Positions 8,589 through 16,072 of a DNA stretch of 64,000 nucleotides are shown piece by piece (position 1 is the first letter of the stretch; every line of letters starts with the position of its first letter). The translations under genes and the position numbers were made by a program. Source of the DNA: Corynebacterium guangdongense (GTDB lineage Bacteria > Actinomycetota > Actinomycetes > Mycobacteriales > Mycobacteriaceae). Location: contig NZ_CP047654.1 in the NCBI RefSeq assembly GCF_030408915.1, positions 372,001-436,000 of the forward strand, written 5' to 3'. The notes beneath the pieces were generated by a model. The model did no database searches, had not been told where the DNA came from, and saw nothing but the letters and a program-made list of their open reading frames with translations.

Positions 8589-9764
8589 CTACACCGCCTC
8601 GACGATCAGTGCGATACCCTGACCGCCACCGATGCACATGGTGACCAGTCCGTACCGGCGGCCCAGCGCGTGCAGGCGGTGGATGATCTTCACCATCAGG
8701 ATCGCTCCGGTGGCCCCGATCGGGTGACCGAGCGCGACCGCACCGCCGTCGATGTTGGTGATCCCGGGATCGAAGCCGAGCTGTTGCTGGACTGCCAGGG
8801 CCTGGGCGGCGAAGGCCTCGTTGGATTCGATGAGTTCGATGTCGTCGAGGCTCAGCCCCGCCTTCTTCAGCGCCCGTGGCACGGCGTCGACCGGCCCCAG
8901 GCCCATGACCTCCGGGGCGCAGCCGGCCAGCCCCCAGCTGACGACGCGCGCGGTCGGGGTGAGCGACTGGTCCTTGAGCGTCTGTTCACCGGCGAGGACC
9001 AGGCTGGCGGCGGCGTCGTTCATGCCGGAGGCGTTGCCGGCGGTGACGGTGCCGCCCTCCTTGAACACCGGCTTGAGCGCCCCGAGTTTCTCGAGCGTGG
9101 TTGCGCGGGGGTGCTCGTCGGTGTCGAAGGTGATGGTCTCCTTGCGGCCGGGGACCTCGACCGGGACGATCTGCTCGGTGAAACGTCCCTCGGCGATGGC
9201 CTCCTGCGCGCGCCGCTGGGACTCGAGCGAGAACTCGTCCTGCTGCTCGCGGGTGATGCCGAAGCGCTCGACGATGTTCTCCGCGGTGACGCCCATGTGC
9301 CCGTGACCGAAGGGATCGACGAGCGCGCCGTTAATCCAGTCCAGCACCTTGCCTTCGCCCAGGCGCTTGCCGAAGCGCAGGTCAGGGACGCTGTACGGGG
9401 CCCGGCTCATAGATTCCGCGCCACCCGCCAGTGCGACGGAGGCGTCACCCTCCCGGATGGACTGGGTCGCGGAGACGATGGCCTGCGCGCCGGAGCCGCA
9501 GAGTCGGTTGACGTTCATGGCGTGGCTGCGGTCCGGGGCACCGGCGCCGACCGCCACTTGGCGGGACAGGTAGGCGTCGCTGGGGACCGTGTTGGTGACG
9601 TGCCCGTACACCGCGGCGTCGATGGAGGAGGGGTCGACGCCGCCGCGCTCCACGGCGGCCCTGGCGGAGGCGATACCGAGGTCGACCGGCGTGACGTCGG
9701 CCAGTGTCCCGCCGAAGCTGCCGATGGCGGTGCGGGCGGAGGAAACGATGTACACGTCCTGCAT
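8589..9764 (-). CDS. acetyl-CoA C-acyltransferase (thiolase)
   Basis: A 391-residue thiolase that cleaves 3-ketoacyl-CoA with free CoA, the last beta-oxidation step. The nucleophile Cys is in RLCGSGAQ (~residue 88), the His in GHPIGATGA, and the second Cys in CIGGGQGIA near the C-terminus, so it is complete. It faces the catabolic operon and has its own promoter and an 18-bp palindrome just upstream (9818-9835), so it is probably co-regulated with the pathway by a repressor encoded elsewhere. It supplies the otherwise missing thiolysis step for the plus-strand genes. Confidence 0.95.
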   Translation of the reverse strand: MQDVYIVSSARTAIGSFGGTLADVTPVDLGIASARAAVERGGVDPSSIDAAVYGHVTNTVPSDAYLSRQVAVGAGAPDRSHAMNVNRLCGSGAQAIVSATQSIREGDASVALAGGAESMSRAPYSVPDLRFGKRLGEGKVLDWINGALVDPFGHGHMGVTAENIVERFGITREQQDEFSLESQRRAQEAIAEGRFTEQIVPVEVPGRKETITFDTDEHPRATTLEKLGALKPVFKEGGTVTAGNASGMNDAAASLVLAGEQTLKDQSLTPTARVVSWGLAGCAPEVMGLGPVDAVPRALKKAGLSLDDIELIESNEAFAAQALAVQQQLGFDPGITNIDGGAVALGHPIGATGAILMVKIIHRLHALGRRYGLVTMCIGGGQGIALIVEAV

Positions 9765-9817
9765 GGTGCTCAGTCCTTGGGAGTTCGGCGGGCGCGACGG
9801 CGCTTGTCGACGCCAGA

Positions 9818-9835
9818 AATGAACCGCGGTTCATT
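9818..9835. promoter_or_regulatory. 18-bp perfect palindromic operator upstream of the thiolase
   Basis: AATGAACCGCGGTTCATT is a perfect palindrome placed just downstream of the predicted transcription start of the thiolase gene, a position suited to repression. The shape suits a dimeric TetR-type repressor; no such gene is in the window. Confidence 0.65.
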
Positions 9836-9849
9836 ATGGGTGCCGCTTC

Positions 9850-9879
9850 AGATTAGGTCGTGACTTATATCACTGTCAA
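9850..9879 (-). promoter_or_regulatory. predicted sigma-70-type promoter of the thiolase gene
   Basis: On the minus strand a consensus -35 TTGACA (9879-9874) and a -10 TAATCT (9855-9850) are separated by 18 bp. Transcription would start near 9843 and run into the 18-bp palindrome and the thiolase gene. Confidence 0.65.
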
Positions 9880-9923
9880 TGTCGTGGTGTTTATTGGGTA
9901 ACCAATGAAAGGAGGTGCGACGG

Positions 9924-10394
9924 CTATCGTCGGCCCGGGCAGGATCCGATCCCCAACCATCGTGGAACCTCGTCCCGGTAGTGCTCGTACTCCGCCCCGA
10001 ACATCTCTGTCAGGGCGGATTCCTCGGCGCGGATCTGGAAGCGGTCGATGTACGCGATGAACGCCGCCACCGGCAGTAGCGACGACCCCGAACGTCGCAG
10101 GCAAGCGTGGGCGACGAGCACTCCTGCCAGTCCGGTGTACATCGGGTTTCTGCTCAGGCGGTTCGGTCCGGTCCGCACGAGGGTCCGGGCGGAGGACACC
10201 TTGACGGGATCAACACTGGTTCGCTGCCGGAAGAACTCCAGGAGACTTCCGCTGACCAGCCATCCCGAGGCCAGGAACGGCGGCAGCGCCAGGAGCGCCG
10301 ACTGCCGGGTCGGTGACCGCCTTCGGCTCAGCACGTGCTGGGCGCCGGCCGCCGCGCCGAAGATTATCGCCGGCGGTATTCGCAGATCAGCCAT
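9924..10394 (-). CDS. isoprenylcysteine/phospholipid methyltransferase-like membrane protein
   Basis: A protein of 156 residues with several hydrophobic helices and the C-terminal signature of the ICMT/PEMT-like membrane methyltransferase superfamily: GPNRLSRNPMYTG, followed by an RAEE-x-L-x-x-FG-x-x-Y-x-x-Y motif (RAEESALTEMFGAEYEHY). Members transfer a methyl group from S-adenosylmethionine to a lipid or prenylated substrate at the membrane; the substrate here is unknown. I chose the ATG at 10394 because GGGAG lies 6 nt upstream; the frame could extend to 10457 without ribosome-binding support. It shares orientation with the thiolase but does not look pathway-related. Confidence 0.75.
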   Translation of the reverse strand: MADLRIPPAIIFGAAAGAQHVLSRRRSPTRQSALLALPPFLASGWLVSGSLLEFFRQRTSVDPVKVSSARTLVRTGPNRLSRNPMYTGLAGVLVAHACLRRSGSSLLPVAAFIAYIDRFQIRAEESALTEMFGAEYEHYRDEVPRWLGIGSCPGRR

Positions 10395-10530
10395 GGCAGC
10401 TCCCGTCGATGTCGCGTGCGGATATCCTGCGCCGATCCTGCCACAGAATGGTGGCACAGGTCACCGGTCGTCGCTAGGTTGGGTGGCAGCCATTGCTCGG
10501 GCACATCGACCGACCTGAAGGGGGCCCACC

Positions 10531-11541
10531 GTGACCGCACACACCGAGGAGCTGATCGTGGAGATCCGGGGGCGCGCCGGGGTGATCACGCTCAACCGCC
10601 CCCGCGCGCTGAATTCTCTGAACACCGGCATGATCGAGGGGATGATCGACGCGCTGGAGACGTGGCGGGAGGACGACGCCGTCGCCCTGGTCATCGTGCA
10701 GGGGGCGGGGGATCGGGCGTTCTGCGCGGGCGGGGACGTCGCCTCGGTCTACCGTCTCAACCAGGCGGACCGGCAGGGGGAGAGCGACCACTTCTTCGAG
10801 GTGGAGTACACCCTCAACCAGATGATCCACGATTACCCGAAGCCCTACGTTGCGCTGATGGACGGAATCGTCCTCGGCGGCGGACTTGGCGTCTCGGCGC
10901 ACGGCTCGCACTGCATCGTCACCGAGACCTCGCGCATCGGCATGCCGGAGACGGGGATCGGGCTCTTCCCGGACGTCGGAATCTCCTGGATTCTGGCCCG
11001 CGCCCCGCAGAAGCTGGGGATGCACCTGGCGCTGACCGGGGTTCACGTGGGGGCGCCTGAAGCCATCGAGGTCGGGCTCGCAGATACCTTTGTGGAATCC
11101 GGTCGCCTGGTCGAACTCGTCGGCAAGCTCTGCGAAGACGGCGACACCGGGCATATCGAGAACTTCTCTTCTGAACCCCCGGCACCGACCGACTCCGACC
11201 GGCAGCTGATGGAGCAGGCCTACAGCGGCGAAACCGTCGAGGAGATCCTGGCTGCGCTGCAGGGCATCGACGCCGAATGGGCGGAGAAGGCGGTCACCGC
11301 CATGGAACGGGCCTGCCCGACCTCCCTGAAAGTGGCGCACGAGGCGCAGCGACGTGCCGCAGCCATGGACCTGGCCGGGGTCCTCGCCCAGGACAGGGTT
11401 CTGGCGCGCAACATGCACCGCCGCCACGATTTCATGGAAGGTGTCCGCGCGCAGCTCATCGACAAGGACCGGAACCCGTCGTGGAACCCGGCATCGTTGA
11501 GCGGGGTGCATGACGAGGACGTCGCGAGGTTGTTCGTCTGA
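10531..11541 (+). CDS. 3-hydroxyisobutyryl-CoA hydrolase (crotonase superfamily)
   Basis: A 336-residue crotonase-fold protein, longer than enoyl-CoA hydratases and matching the HIBYL-CoA hydrolase branch: FCAGGDVASVY (~66-76), GIVLGGGLGVS, MPETGIGLFPDVG and the extended C-terminal region ending RNPSWNPASLSGV. It should release 3-hydroxyisobutyrate (or a similar hydroxyacid) from CoA in valine catabolism. The start is a GTG at 10531 with GAAGGGGG upstream. It stands alone, with about 136 nt of non-coding DNA before it in which I see no convincing promoter. Whether it also serves the nearby acyl-CoA pathway is open. Confidence 0.88.
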   Translation: MTAHTEELIVEIRGRAGVITLNRPRALNSLNTGMIEGMIDALETWREDDAVALVIVQGAGDRAFCAGGDVASVYRLNQADRQGESDHFFEVEYTLNQMIHDYPKPYVALMDGIVLGGGLGVSAHGSHCIVTETSRIGMPETGIGLFPDVGISWILARAPQKLGMHLALTGVHVGAPEAIEVGLADTFVESGRLVELVGKLCEDGDTGHIENFSSEPPAPTDSDRQLMEQAYSGETVEEILAALQGIDAEWAEKAVTAMERACPTSLKVAHEAQRRAAAMDLAGVLAQDRVLARNMHRRHDFMEGVRAQLIDKDRNPSWNPASLSGVHDEDVARLFV

Positions 11542-11622
11542 AGGAATCGCGTTCCACGCACATGTGCGCGCCTGCCGTATTCTCCCGCGCGGGCGACGGG
11601 TTCGGGCTCTCACAACCCCCCG

Positions 11623-12095
11623 GTGGCGGTGGCTGTCCTCGGCGTCGTCGCCACCGGCGTGACCCTGTCCGAAGACAACACTGCCGCCGACGCCTTCTAC
11701 CACGCCACCGGCGTGATCGGTCTGCGCATGTTCGGCATCGTCCTCGGGGCGGCTGGTCTGAGTTCGGTCATCGACGCCTCCTACACCTCGATCTCCTTCA
11801 TCACCACGCAGAAGACCGCCCCGAAGCTCCGCGCCGGGCTGACCGTCACCTTCATCGTCGCCTGCGCGACCGCATACCTGGCGCTCAACCAGGCCCCGCA
11901 GGCCATGCTCATCTTCGCCGGCGCCTTCAACGGCTTCATCCTGCCCATCGGCTTCGCCGTGGTCATGTGGATCACCGTCTGCCGCCCGGCTACAAGTACC
12001 CGAAGTGGCTGATCGTCATCGACGTCCTCGTGTGAGTGCTGACCATCTTCCTGGGTTACAAGTCCTTCTCCGGTCTTGCGGTCCTCTGGGTCTAA
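11623..12095 (+). pseudogene. NRAMP-type divalent metal transporter remnant
   Basis: The translation from 11623 contains membrane segments and motifs recalling the C-terminal half of NRAMP-family transporters (GVTLSEDNTAADAFYHATGVIGLR, then FITTQKTAP and LIFAGAFNG). The N-terminal half is missing. Around 11985-11990 the frame shifts: the continuation GYKYPKWLIVIDVLV is in another frame and runs into a TGA at about 12035, where a Trp codon would fit, before ending FLGYKSFSGLAVLWV at a TAA (12093-12095). So the gene is truncated, frameshifted and interrupted by a stop. The family is judged from recognition only; the decay is seen directly. Confidence 0.72.
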
Positions 12096-12105
12096 GCGCA
12101 AGAAG

Positions 12106-12132
12106 ACCCGGGCACACCGCATGTGCCCGGGT
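12106..12132. terminator. hairpin terminator
   Basis: An 11-bp perfect stem ACCCGGGCACA / TGTGCCCGGGT with a 5-nt loop, followed by TCTCT on the plus strand, sits between the transporter remnant and the convergent flavin monooxygenase and could stop transcription from both sides. Confidence 0.75.
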
Positions 12133-12144
12133 TCTCTCATGCCG

Positions 12145-13974
12145 TCACCAGTGCGTGTCGCGGGTGAGGACGCGGCTGCGGTCGGCGCCGGCGGTGTCGG
12201 CGAAGGTGACATCGCGGAGGGCGTCGAGAAGCTCCGCGGCGGGGTCGCCGGAGTCGTTCTGCACGCGGTAGGCGACGTGCAGGTCGGGACGGACCAGCAC
12301 CATGCCGGAGTCCTCGACGCCGCGCTGCCCGGCCCAGTCGCCGTAGAGGTCGTCGTACTCCTGGCCGGCACCGATCCGGTGCACGGCCAGATCCAGACCC
12401 AGCTCCGCGGCGACACGCTCGGCGGCGTCGACCCAGGCGGTGCCGTTGACGCCGGTCAGCACCGTGAAGCGGCCGCGGCCGCACAGGTCGAAGGTGGACA
12501 GGCGGGAGGCGGCGGGGTTGCCGGTGTCGGCGAGCCAGGCGTGCGGTATCTTCGCGCCCGGCCAGGTGGTCGGCTGGTAGTAGAGCTGCGGGTCGCGGTC
12601 CTGCGTCGGCTCCGGGGTGCCGTCGGGCTTGACTGCGCCGGAGCGGTAGCGCTGGCCCAGCTCCACGCCGTGGGCATTGAACTCGTAGTTCTTGAGCTTC
12701 ATGGCCTCGCGCAGCTTGCGGCGAGATTCCTCGCCCCGGGCGGAGTGCTCCTTGCGCACGTCCATCGCCTCGCGCAGCTGCTCGTCGCTGGCGCCCTCCT
12801 CGAAGCCGAGGGCGTCGAAGATGGCCCCGAACTCCTCGATGGACTTGTTGGCGCGGCGCACGATCTGCCTGGCGACGGGCACCCGTTCCTCGTCGTAGGT
12901 GTCCAGCAGTTCCGGACCGGCCTGACCGCGCAGCACCATGGCCAGCTTCCACGCCAGGTTGTAGGAGTCCGCGACTGAGGTGTTGGAGCCCAGGCCGTTG
13001 CCGGGCGGGTGGCGGTGGACGGCGTCGCCGACGCAGAAGACGCGACCCTCCATGTTCTTCGTGGCGTAGAGCTCGTTGACGGTCCACAGCGAATGGTCGC
13101 GGACCTTGACGTCCAGGTCGGGGATGCCGACAAGGTCGCGGACGATGTCGGCCGCGGAGGCGTCGTCAAGCACGGGCGGCTCACCGTTGATGTCGTAGCC
13201 CCAGGTCACCAGCCACTGCGTCCACGGCTCGACCATGCGCACCAGGCCCAGGCCGATGCCGCCGACCGAGGCGCCGGGCTGGAGGACCCAGTAGAGGGAG
13301 GACTGGCGGTTCTCGCAGTACTCGGACAGATCCATGTCGCACCAGATGTTCATGGAGCCGGACTTGCCCATCTCGCCCTCGAGTGGCAGGCCAATGGTCT
13401 CGGCGACCTGGGAGCGGCCGCCGTCGGCGCCGATGACGTAGCGGGAGTGGATGGTGTATGTCGCCCCGGAGAGACGGTCGCGGACCTCGGTGTGCACGCC
13501 CTCGTCGTCCTGGACCAGGGTGAGGAACTCCGTGGACCAGCGGAACTTGGAACCGCGCGCCATCGCGGTGCGCACGACCAGCGGCTCGAAGCGGGTCTGC
13601 GGGACGTCGCCGTTCATCGAGGGCGAGGCCATCTCGTAGTCGCCGTGGCGGGCCGGGTGCGTGCCCCAGGAGCGTAGGCGACCGAACTCCTCGCCGGCGA
13701 TGGCGGTGCAGAACACGGTTTCGCCGATCATCTCGTGCGGGGTGGCGATGCCCTTAAGCTCCTCCTCGATGCCCATGTCACGCATGATCTCGAAGGTGCG
13801 CTGGTTGGTGATGTGGGCGCGCGGGGTGTTCGCGGTGTTGGAGTACTTGCTGACCACCATGTGGTTGATGCCGTAGGAGGCCAGGAAAAGGGCGGCCGAG
13901 GAGCCGGCCGGGCCGGAGCCGACGACGAGGACGTCGGTGGTGATGTCGCCCGGCTGTGGTGTGGTGTTGACCAT
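12145..13974 (-). CDS. FAD-dependent aromatic hydroxylase (TfdB/phenol 2-monooxygenase family)
   Basis: A 609-residue class A flavoprotein monooxygenase. The FAD Rossmann motif GSGPAGSSAA is at ~19-28, the DG motif is in VIGADGGRS (~180), and the second FAD motif is VGDAVHRHPPGNGLGSNTSVAD (~318). A thioredoxin-fold C-terminal domain makes the length typical of TfdB-like phenol hydroxylases. It should ortho-hydroxylate a phenol with NAD(P)H and O2. It starts 12 nt after the hydroxyquinol dioxygenase stop with AAGGAG overlapping that stop, so it is the last gene of the operon. Resorcinol or a related dihydroxybenzene converted to hydroxyquinol is the likely reaction, inferred from the two partners. 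Confidence 0.88.
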   Translation of the reverse strand: MVNTTPQPGDITTDVLVVGSGPAGSSAALFLASYGINHMVVSKYSNTANTPRAHITNQRTFEIMRDMGIEEELKGIATPHEMIGETVFCTAIAGEEFGRLRSWGTHPARHGDYEMASPSMNGDVPQTRFEPLVVRTAMARGSKFRWSTEFLTLVQDDEGVHTEVRDRLSGATYTIHSRYVIGADGGRSQVAETIGLPLEGEMGKSGSMNIWCDMDLSEYCENRQSSLYWVLQPGASVGGIGLGLVRMVEPWTQWLVTWGYDINGEPPVLDDASAADIVRDLVGIPDLDVKVRDHSLWTVNELYATKNMEGRVFCVGDAVHRHPPGNGLGSNTSVADSYNLAWKLAMVLRGQAGPELLDTYDEERVPVARQIVRRANKSIEEFGAIFDALGFEEGASDEQLREAMDVRKEHSARGEESRRKLREAMKLKNYEFNAHGVELGQRYRSGAVKPDGTPEPTQDRDPQLYYQPTTWPGAKIPHAWLADTGNPAASRLSTFDLCGRGRFTVLTGVNGTAWVDAAERVAAELGLDLAVHRIGAGQEYDDLYGDWAGQRGVEDSGMVLVRPDLHVAYRVQNDSGDPAAELLDALRDVTFADTAGADRSRVLTRDTHW

Positions 13975-13986
13975 GATGATGTCTCC

Positions 13987-14904
13987 TTAGTTGGCTGCGG
14001 GGGCGAGGACGATGTCGAAGCGGGCGCGGGTCCAGTCACGGTCCAACTCCCGCCCGTCCGGGGTAGGCGTACCGGCGGACTGGAGCTCGAAGGTCTTGAT
14101 CAGGGAATCCTTGACGCCGAAGACGGAGTCACCGATCTCGAGCTGCGGGTCCCCCTCGACGAAGATGTGGGTGACCAGGCGGCGCAGCCCTTCGGCGGCG
14201 ACCATGAAATGCAGGTGCGCGGCACGCACCGGGGACCGCCCGGTGGACTGGAGCATCCTGCCGACCGGGCCGTCGTGCGGAATCGGGTACGGGGTCGGGG
14301 TCAGACCCCAGAAGCCGTACTCGCCGTTCTCGTCGGCGTGGAGGTACGCGCGCCCGGCGATGCCCTGGCCCTGGTACTGCACGTCGTAGAAGCCCTCGTC
14401 GTCGGCCTCCCACACATCGATGCGCGCGCCCGGCACCGGGTTGCCCTCGGTGTCGCGGACGGTGCCCTCCACCCAGCAGGGCTGGCCGGACATACCGCCG
14501 GAAATGTCCCCGCCGAACTCGATCTGCGGGGCCTCGTCGACGTAGAAGGGTCCGAAGACCGTGGCCTCGGTGGCGTCGCCGTGGGCCTCGTTGTTCACCG
14601 CGATGGTCAGCATCGACGCGCCCAGCACGTCGGAAAGCAGCACGAACTCCTGGCGTTTGTCGTCGGTGATGTGACCGGCGTCGGTGAGGAAAGCGATGCC
14701 GGCCTCCCATTCCTCCTCGGTCAGGCGCACGTCGCGGATGAAGGCGTGCAGATGGGTGGTCAGCGACTCCATGATCTGCTTCAGGCGCGGGTTCTCAGTG
14801 TCTGCGAAGGAGGCGAGCACCTGCTCGGTGACGGTGTCCTCGATCTGCTGCTGGGTCTGGGACGTGGTTTGGGACGTGGTTTGGGCCGTGGTTTGGGTCG
14901 TCAT
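13987..14904 (-). CDS. hydroxyquinol 1,2-dioxygenase (intradiol)
   Basis: A 305-residue non-haem Fe(III) intradiol dioxygenase that cleaves 1,2,4-trihydroxybenzene to maleylacetate. The N-terminal helical dimerisation domain precedes the beta-barrel with [24 protein letters not shown] (first Tyr ligand region), [11 protein letters not shown] (second Tyr) and RAAHLHF (the two His ligands); this set matches hydroxyquinol rather than catechol enzymes. AAGGAG lies about 8 nt before the ATG. Oddly, the first 16 residues come from a perfect-frame 12-bp tandem repeat (14857-14904) and form a Thr/Gln-rich tail. It lies between maleylacetate reductase and the hydroxylase in one operon. Confidence 0.92.
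   Translation of the reverse strand: MTTQTTAQTTSQTTSQTQQQIEDTVTEQVLASFADTENPRLKQIMESLTTHLHAFIRDVRLTEEEWEAGIAFLTDAGHITDDKRQEFVLLSDVLGASMLTIAVNNEAHGDATEATVFGPFYVDEAPQIEFGGDISGGMSGQPCWVEGTVRDTEGNPVPGARIDVWEADDEGFYDVQYQGQGIAGRAYLHADENGEYGFWGLTPTPYPIPHDGPVGRMLQSTGRSPVRAAHLHFMVAAEGLRRLVTHIFVEGDPQLEIGDSVFGVKDSLIKTFELQSAGTPTPDGRELDRDWTRARFDIVLAPAAN
14857..14904 (-). repeat. 4 x 12-bp tandem repeat at the 5' end of the dioxygenase gene
   Basis: Four consecutive 12-bp units (plus-strand core TTGGGACGTGGT, with 1-3 changes per copy) end exactly at the start codon and encode a Thr/Gln tail of four-residue units. Unit number could vary by slippage without breaking the frame. Confidence 0.85.
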
Positions 14905-14931
14905 TGGTGTGCTCCTTGGGGTGTTTTACGG

Positions 14932-15972
14932 CTAAAGGGCGCCGCGCAGCAGCTCGGTCATGTTCTCTTCGGTGACGGTCACCGGGTTACTCACCGGGGT
15001 GGCGGCAAGGATGCGCTCCACCGCCTCCGGGATGTCGGCCTCGGTGAAACCGATTGCCGCCAGGCTGTTCGGGGCGTCGATGGCCTCGTACAGGGCGCTC
15101 AGCCCCTCCGCAGCGCTGGCGGTGCCGAAGACCTCGGCCAGGCGGTCAACGTGGGCGTCGGCGCCGGCGGCGACGTTGAAGGCCAGCACGTGTGGCAGCA
15201 CGGTGGCGTGGGTCTCGGCGTGGGGCAGGTCGAAGGTGCCGCCGAGGACGTGGCAGATCTTGTGGTGCAGGCCCGAGCCGGCGGAGGAAAAGCTCAAGGC
15301 GGCCAGGTAGCAGCCGGCCAACGTCAGCTCGCGCGATTGCGGTGTGGAGTCGGTACGGATGCCGGCCAGGCCGTCGCGGAGCAGGCGGGCCCCCTCCAGG
15401 GCGTGCGCGCGGTTGATGGGGTCGGCCTTCGGCGCCCACAGCGAGTCGACGCAGTGCGCCATCGCGTTGAGCCCGGAGGCAATGGCCATGTCCGCGGGCA
15501 GGGTGGCCAGCAGGCCGGGGTCGTAGACGACGGCGCGCGGCAGGACCTTCCCGTCGCTGCCGGTGGTCTTGGTGCGGTTTTCCGTCATGCCCCAGACGGC
15601 GGTGGCTTCGGAGCCAGCGTAGGTCGTCGGCACGGCGACGATCGGCAGTCCGGTGGTCAGGGCGACGGCCTTGGCCAGGCCGGTAGTGGAGCCGCCGCCG
15701 ACGGAGATCAGCGAGTCGACGCCTTCGGCTGCTTTGCGGGCGCGTTCGGCGACCTCGACGGGCACGTGCATGACGACCTCATCAACATGCGCGGCGACGT
15801 TGACGTCCGCGGTGACCGCCGCGGCGAGTTCGGCTTCATGCTCGGAGGCGATGAGCATGGGATTGTCGACACCGAGATCGGCCAGAGCCTGCGCGACGTT
15901 CCCGGCGGCCCGGCCGGCCCCGAACAACACGCGCTGCGCCCTGAGATCGTGATCGAAATTGAGTTCTGTCAC
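14932..15972 (-). CDS. maleylacetate reductase
   Basis: A protein of 346 residues of the iron-containing alcohol dehydrogenase superfamily, maleylacetate reductase branch: ERVLFG-like start (RAQRVLFGAG), GGGSTTGLAKAVAL for the cofactor, and HKICHVLGGTFDLPHAETHATVLPH in the metal/active-site region. It reduces maleylacetate to 3-oxoadipate with NAD(P)H. An ATG at 15987 would give 5 extra residues, but GGAGGAG lies inside that stretch, 7 nt before the GTG at 15972, so I chose the GTG. It is the first gene of the operon, 27 nt before the dioxygenase and divergent from the LysR gene. Confidence 0.9.
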   Translation of the reverse strand: MTELNFDHDLRAQRVLFGAGRAAGNVAQALADLGVDNPMLIASEHEAELAAAVTADVNVAAHVDEVVMHVPVEVAERARKAAEGVDSLISVGGGSTTGLAKAVALTTGLPIVAVPTTYAGSEATAVWGMTENRTKTTGSDGKVLPRAVVYDPGLLATLPADMAIASGLNAMAHCVDSLWAPKADPINRAHALEGARLLRDGLAGIRTDSTPQSRELTLAGCYLAALSFSSAGSGLHHKICHVLGGTFDLPHAETHATVLPHVLAFNVAAGADAHVDRLAEVFGTASAAEGLSALYEAIDAPNSLAAIGFTEADIPEAVERILAATPVSNPVTVTEENMTELLRGAL

Positions 15973-16027
15973 GGGACTCTCCTCCATGTGATGTGTGTCA
16001 TGAGGAATACGCTATCGGCGCCCGGGC

Positions 16028-16040
16028 TATTAATCGAATA
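16028..16040. promoter_or_regulatory. LysR-type T-N11-A candidate operator
   Basis: TATTAATCGAATA fits the T-N11-A pattern with interrupted dyad symmetry. It lies in the 100-bp gap between the LysR gene and the hydroxyquinol operon, next to the regulator's -10 box, as expected for divergent autoregulation and activation. Confidence 0.5.
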
Positions 16041-16058
16041 CCAATTTTCTCGGCCGGG

Positions 16059-16064
16059 TATAAA
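16059..16064 (+). promoter_or_regulatory. -10 box of the LysR gene (short or absent leader)
   Basis: TATAAA ends 8 nt before the ATG at 16073 and no Shine-Dalgarno is visible, so the LysR mRNA is probably leaderless or nearly so. Confidence 0.5.
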
Positions 16065-16072
16065 AGATAGCT

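Noticed and set aside
9865-10104. 79-codon minus-strand frame inside the methyltransferase gene
   Set aside because: Wrong-frame overlap with a gene that has a good ribosome-binding site and a family motif.
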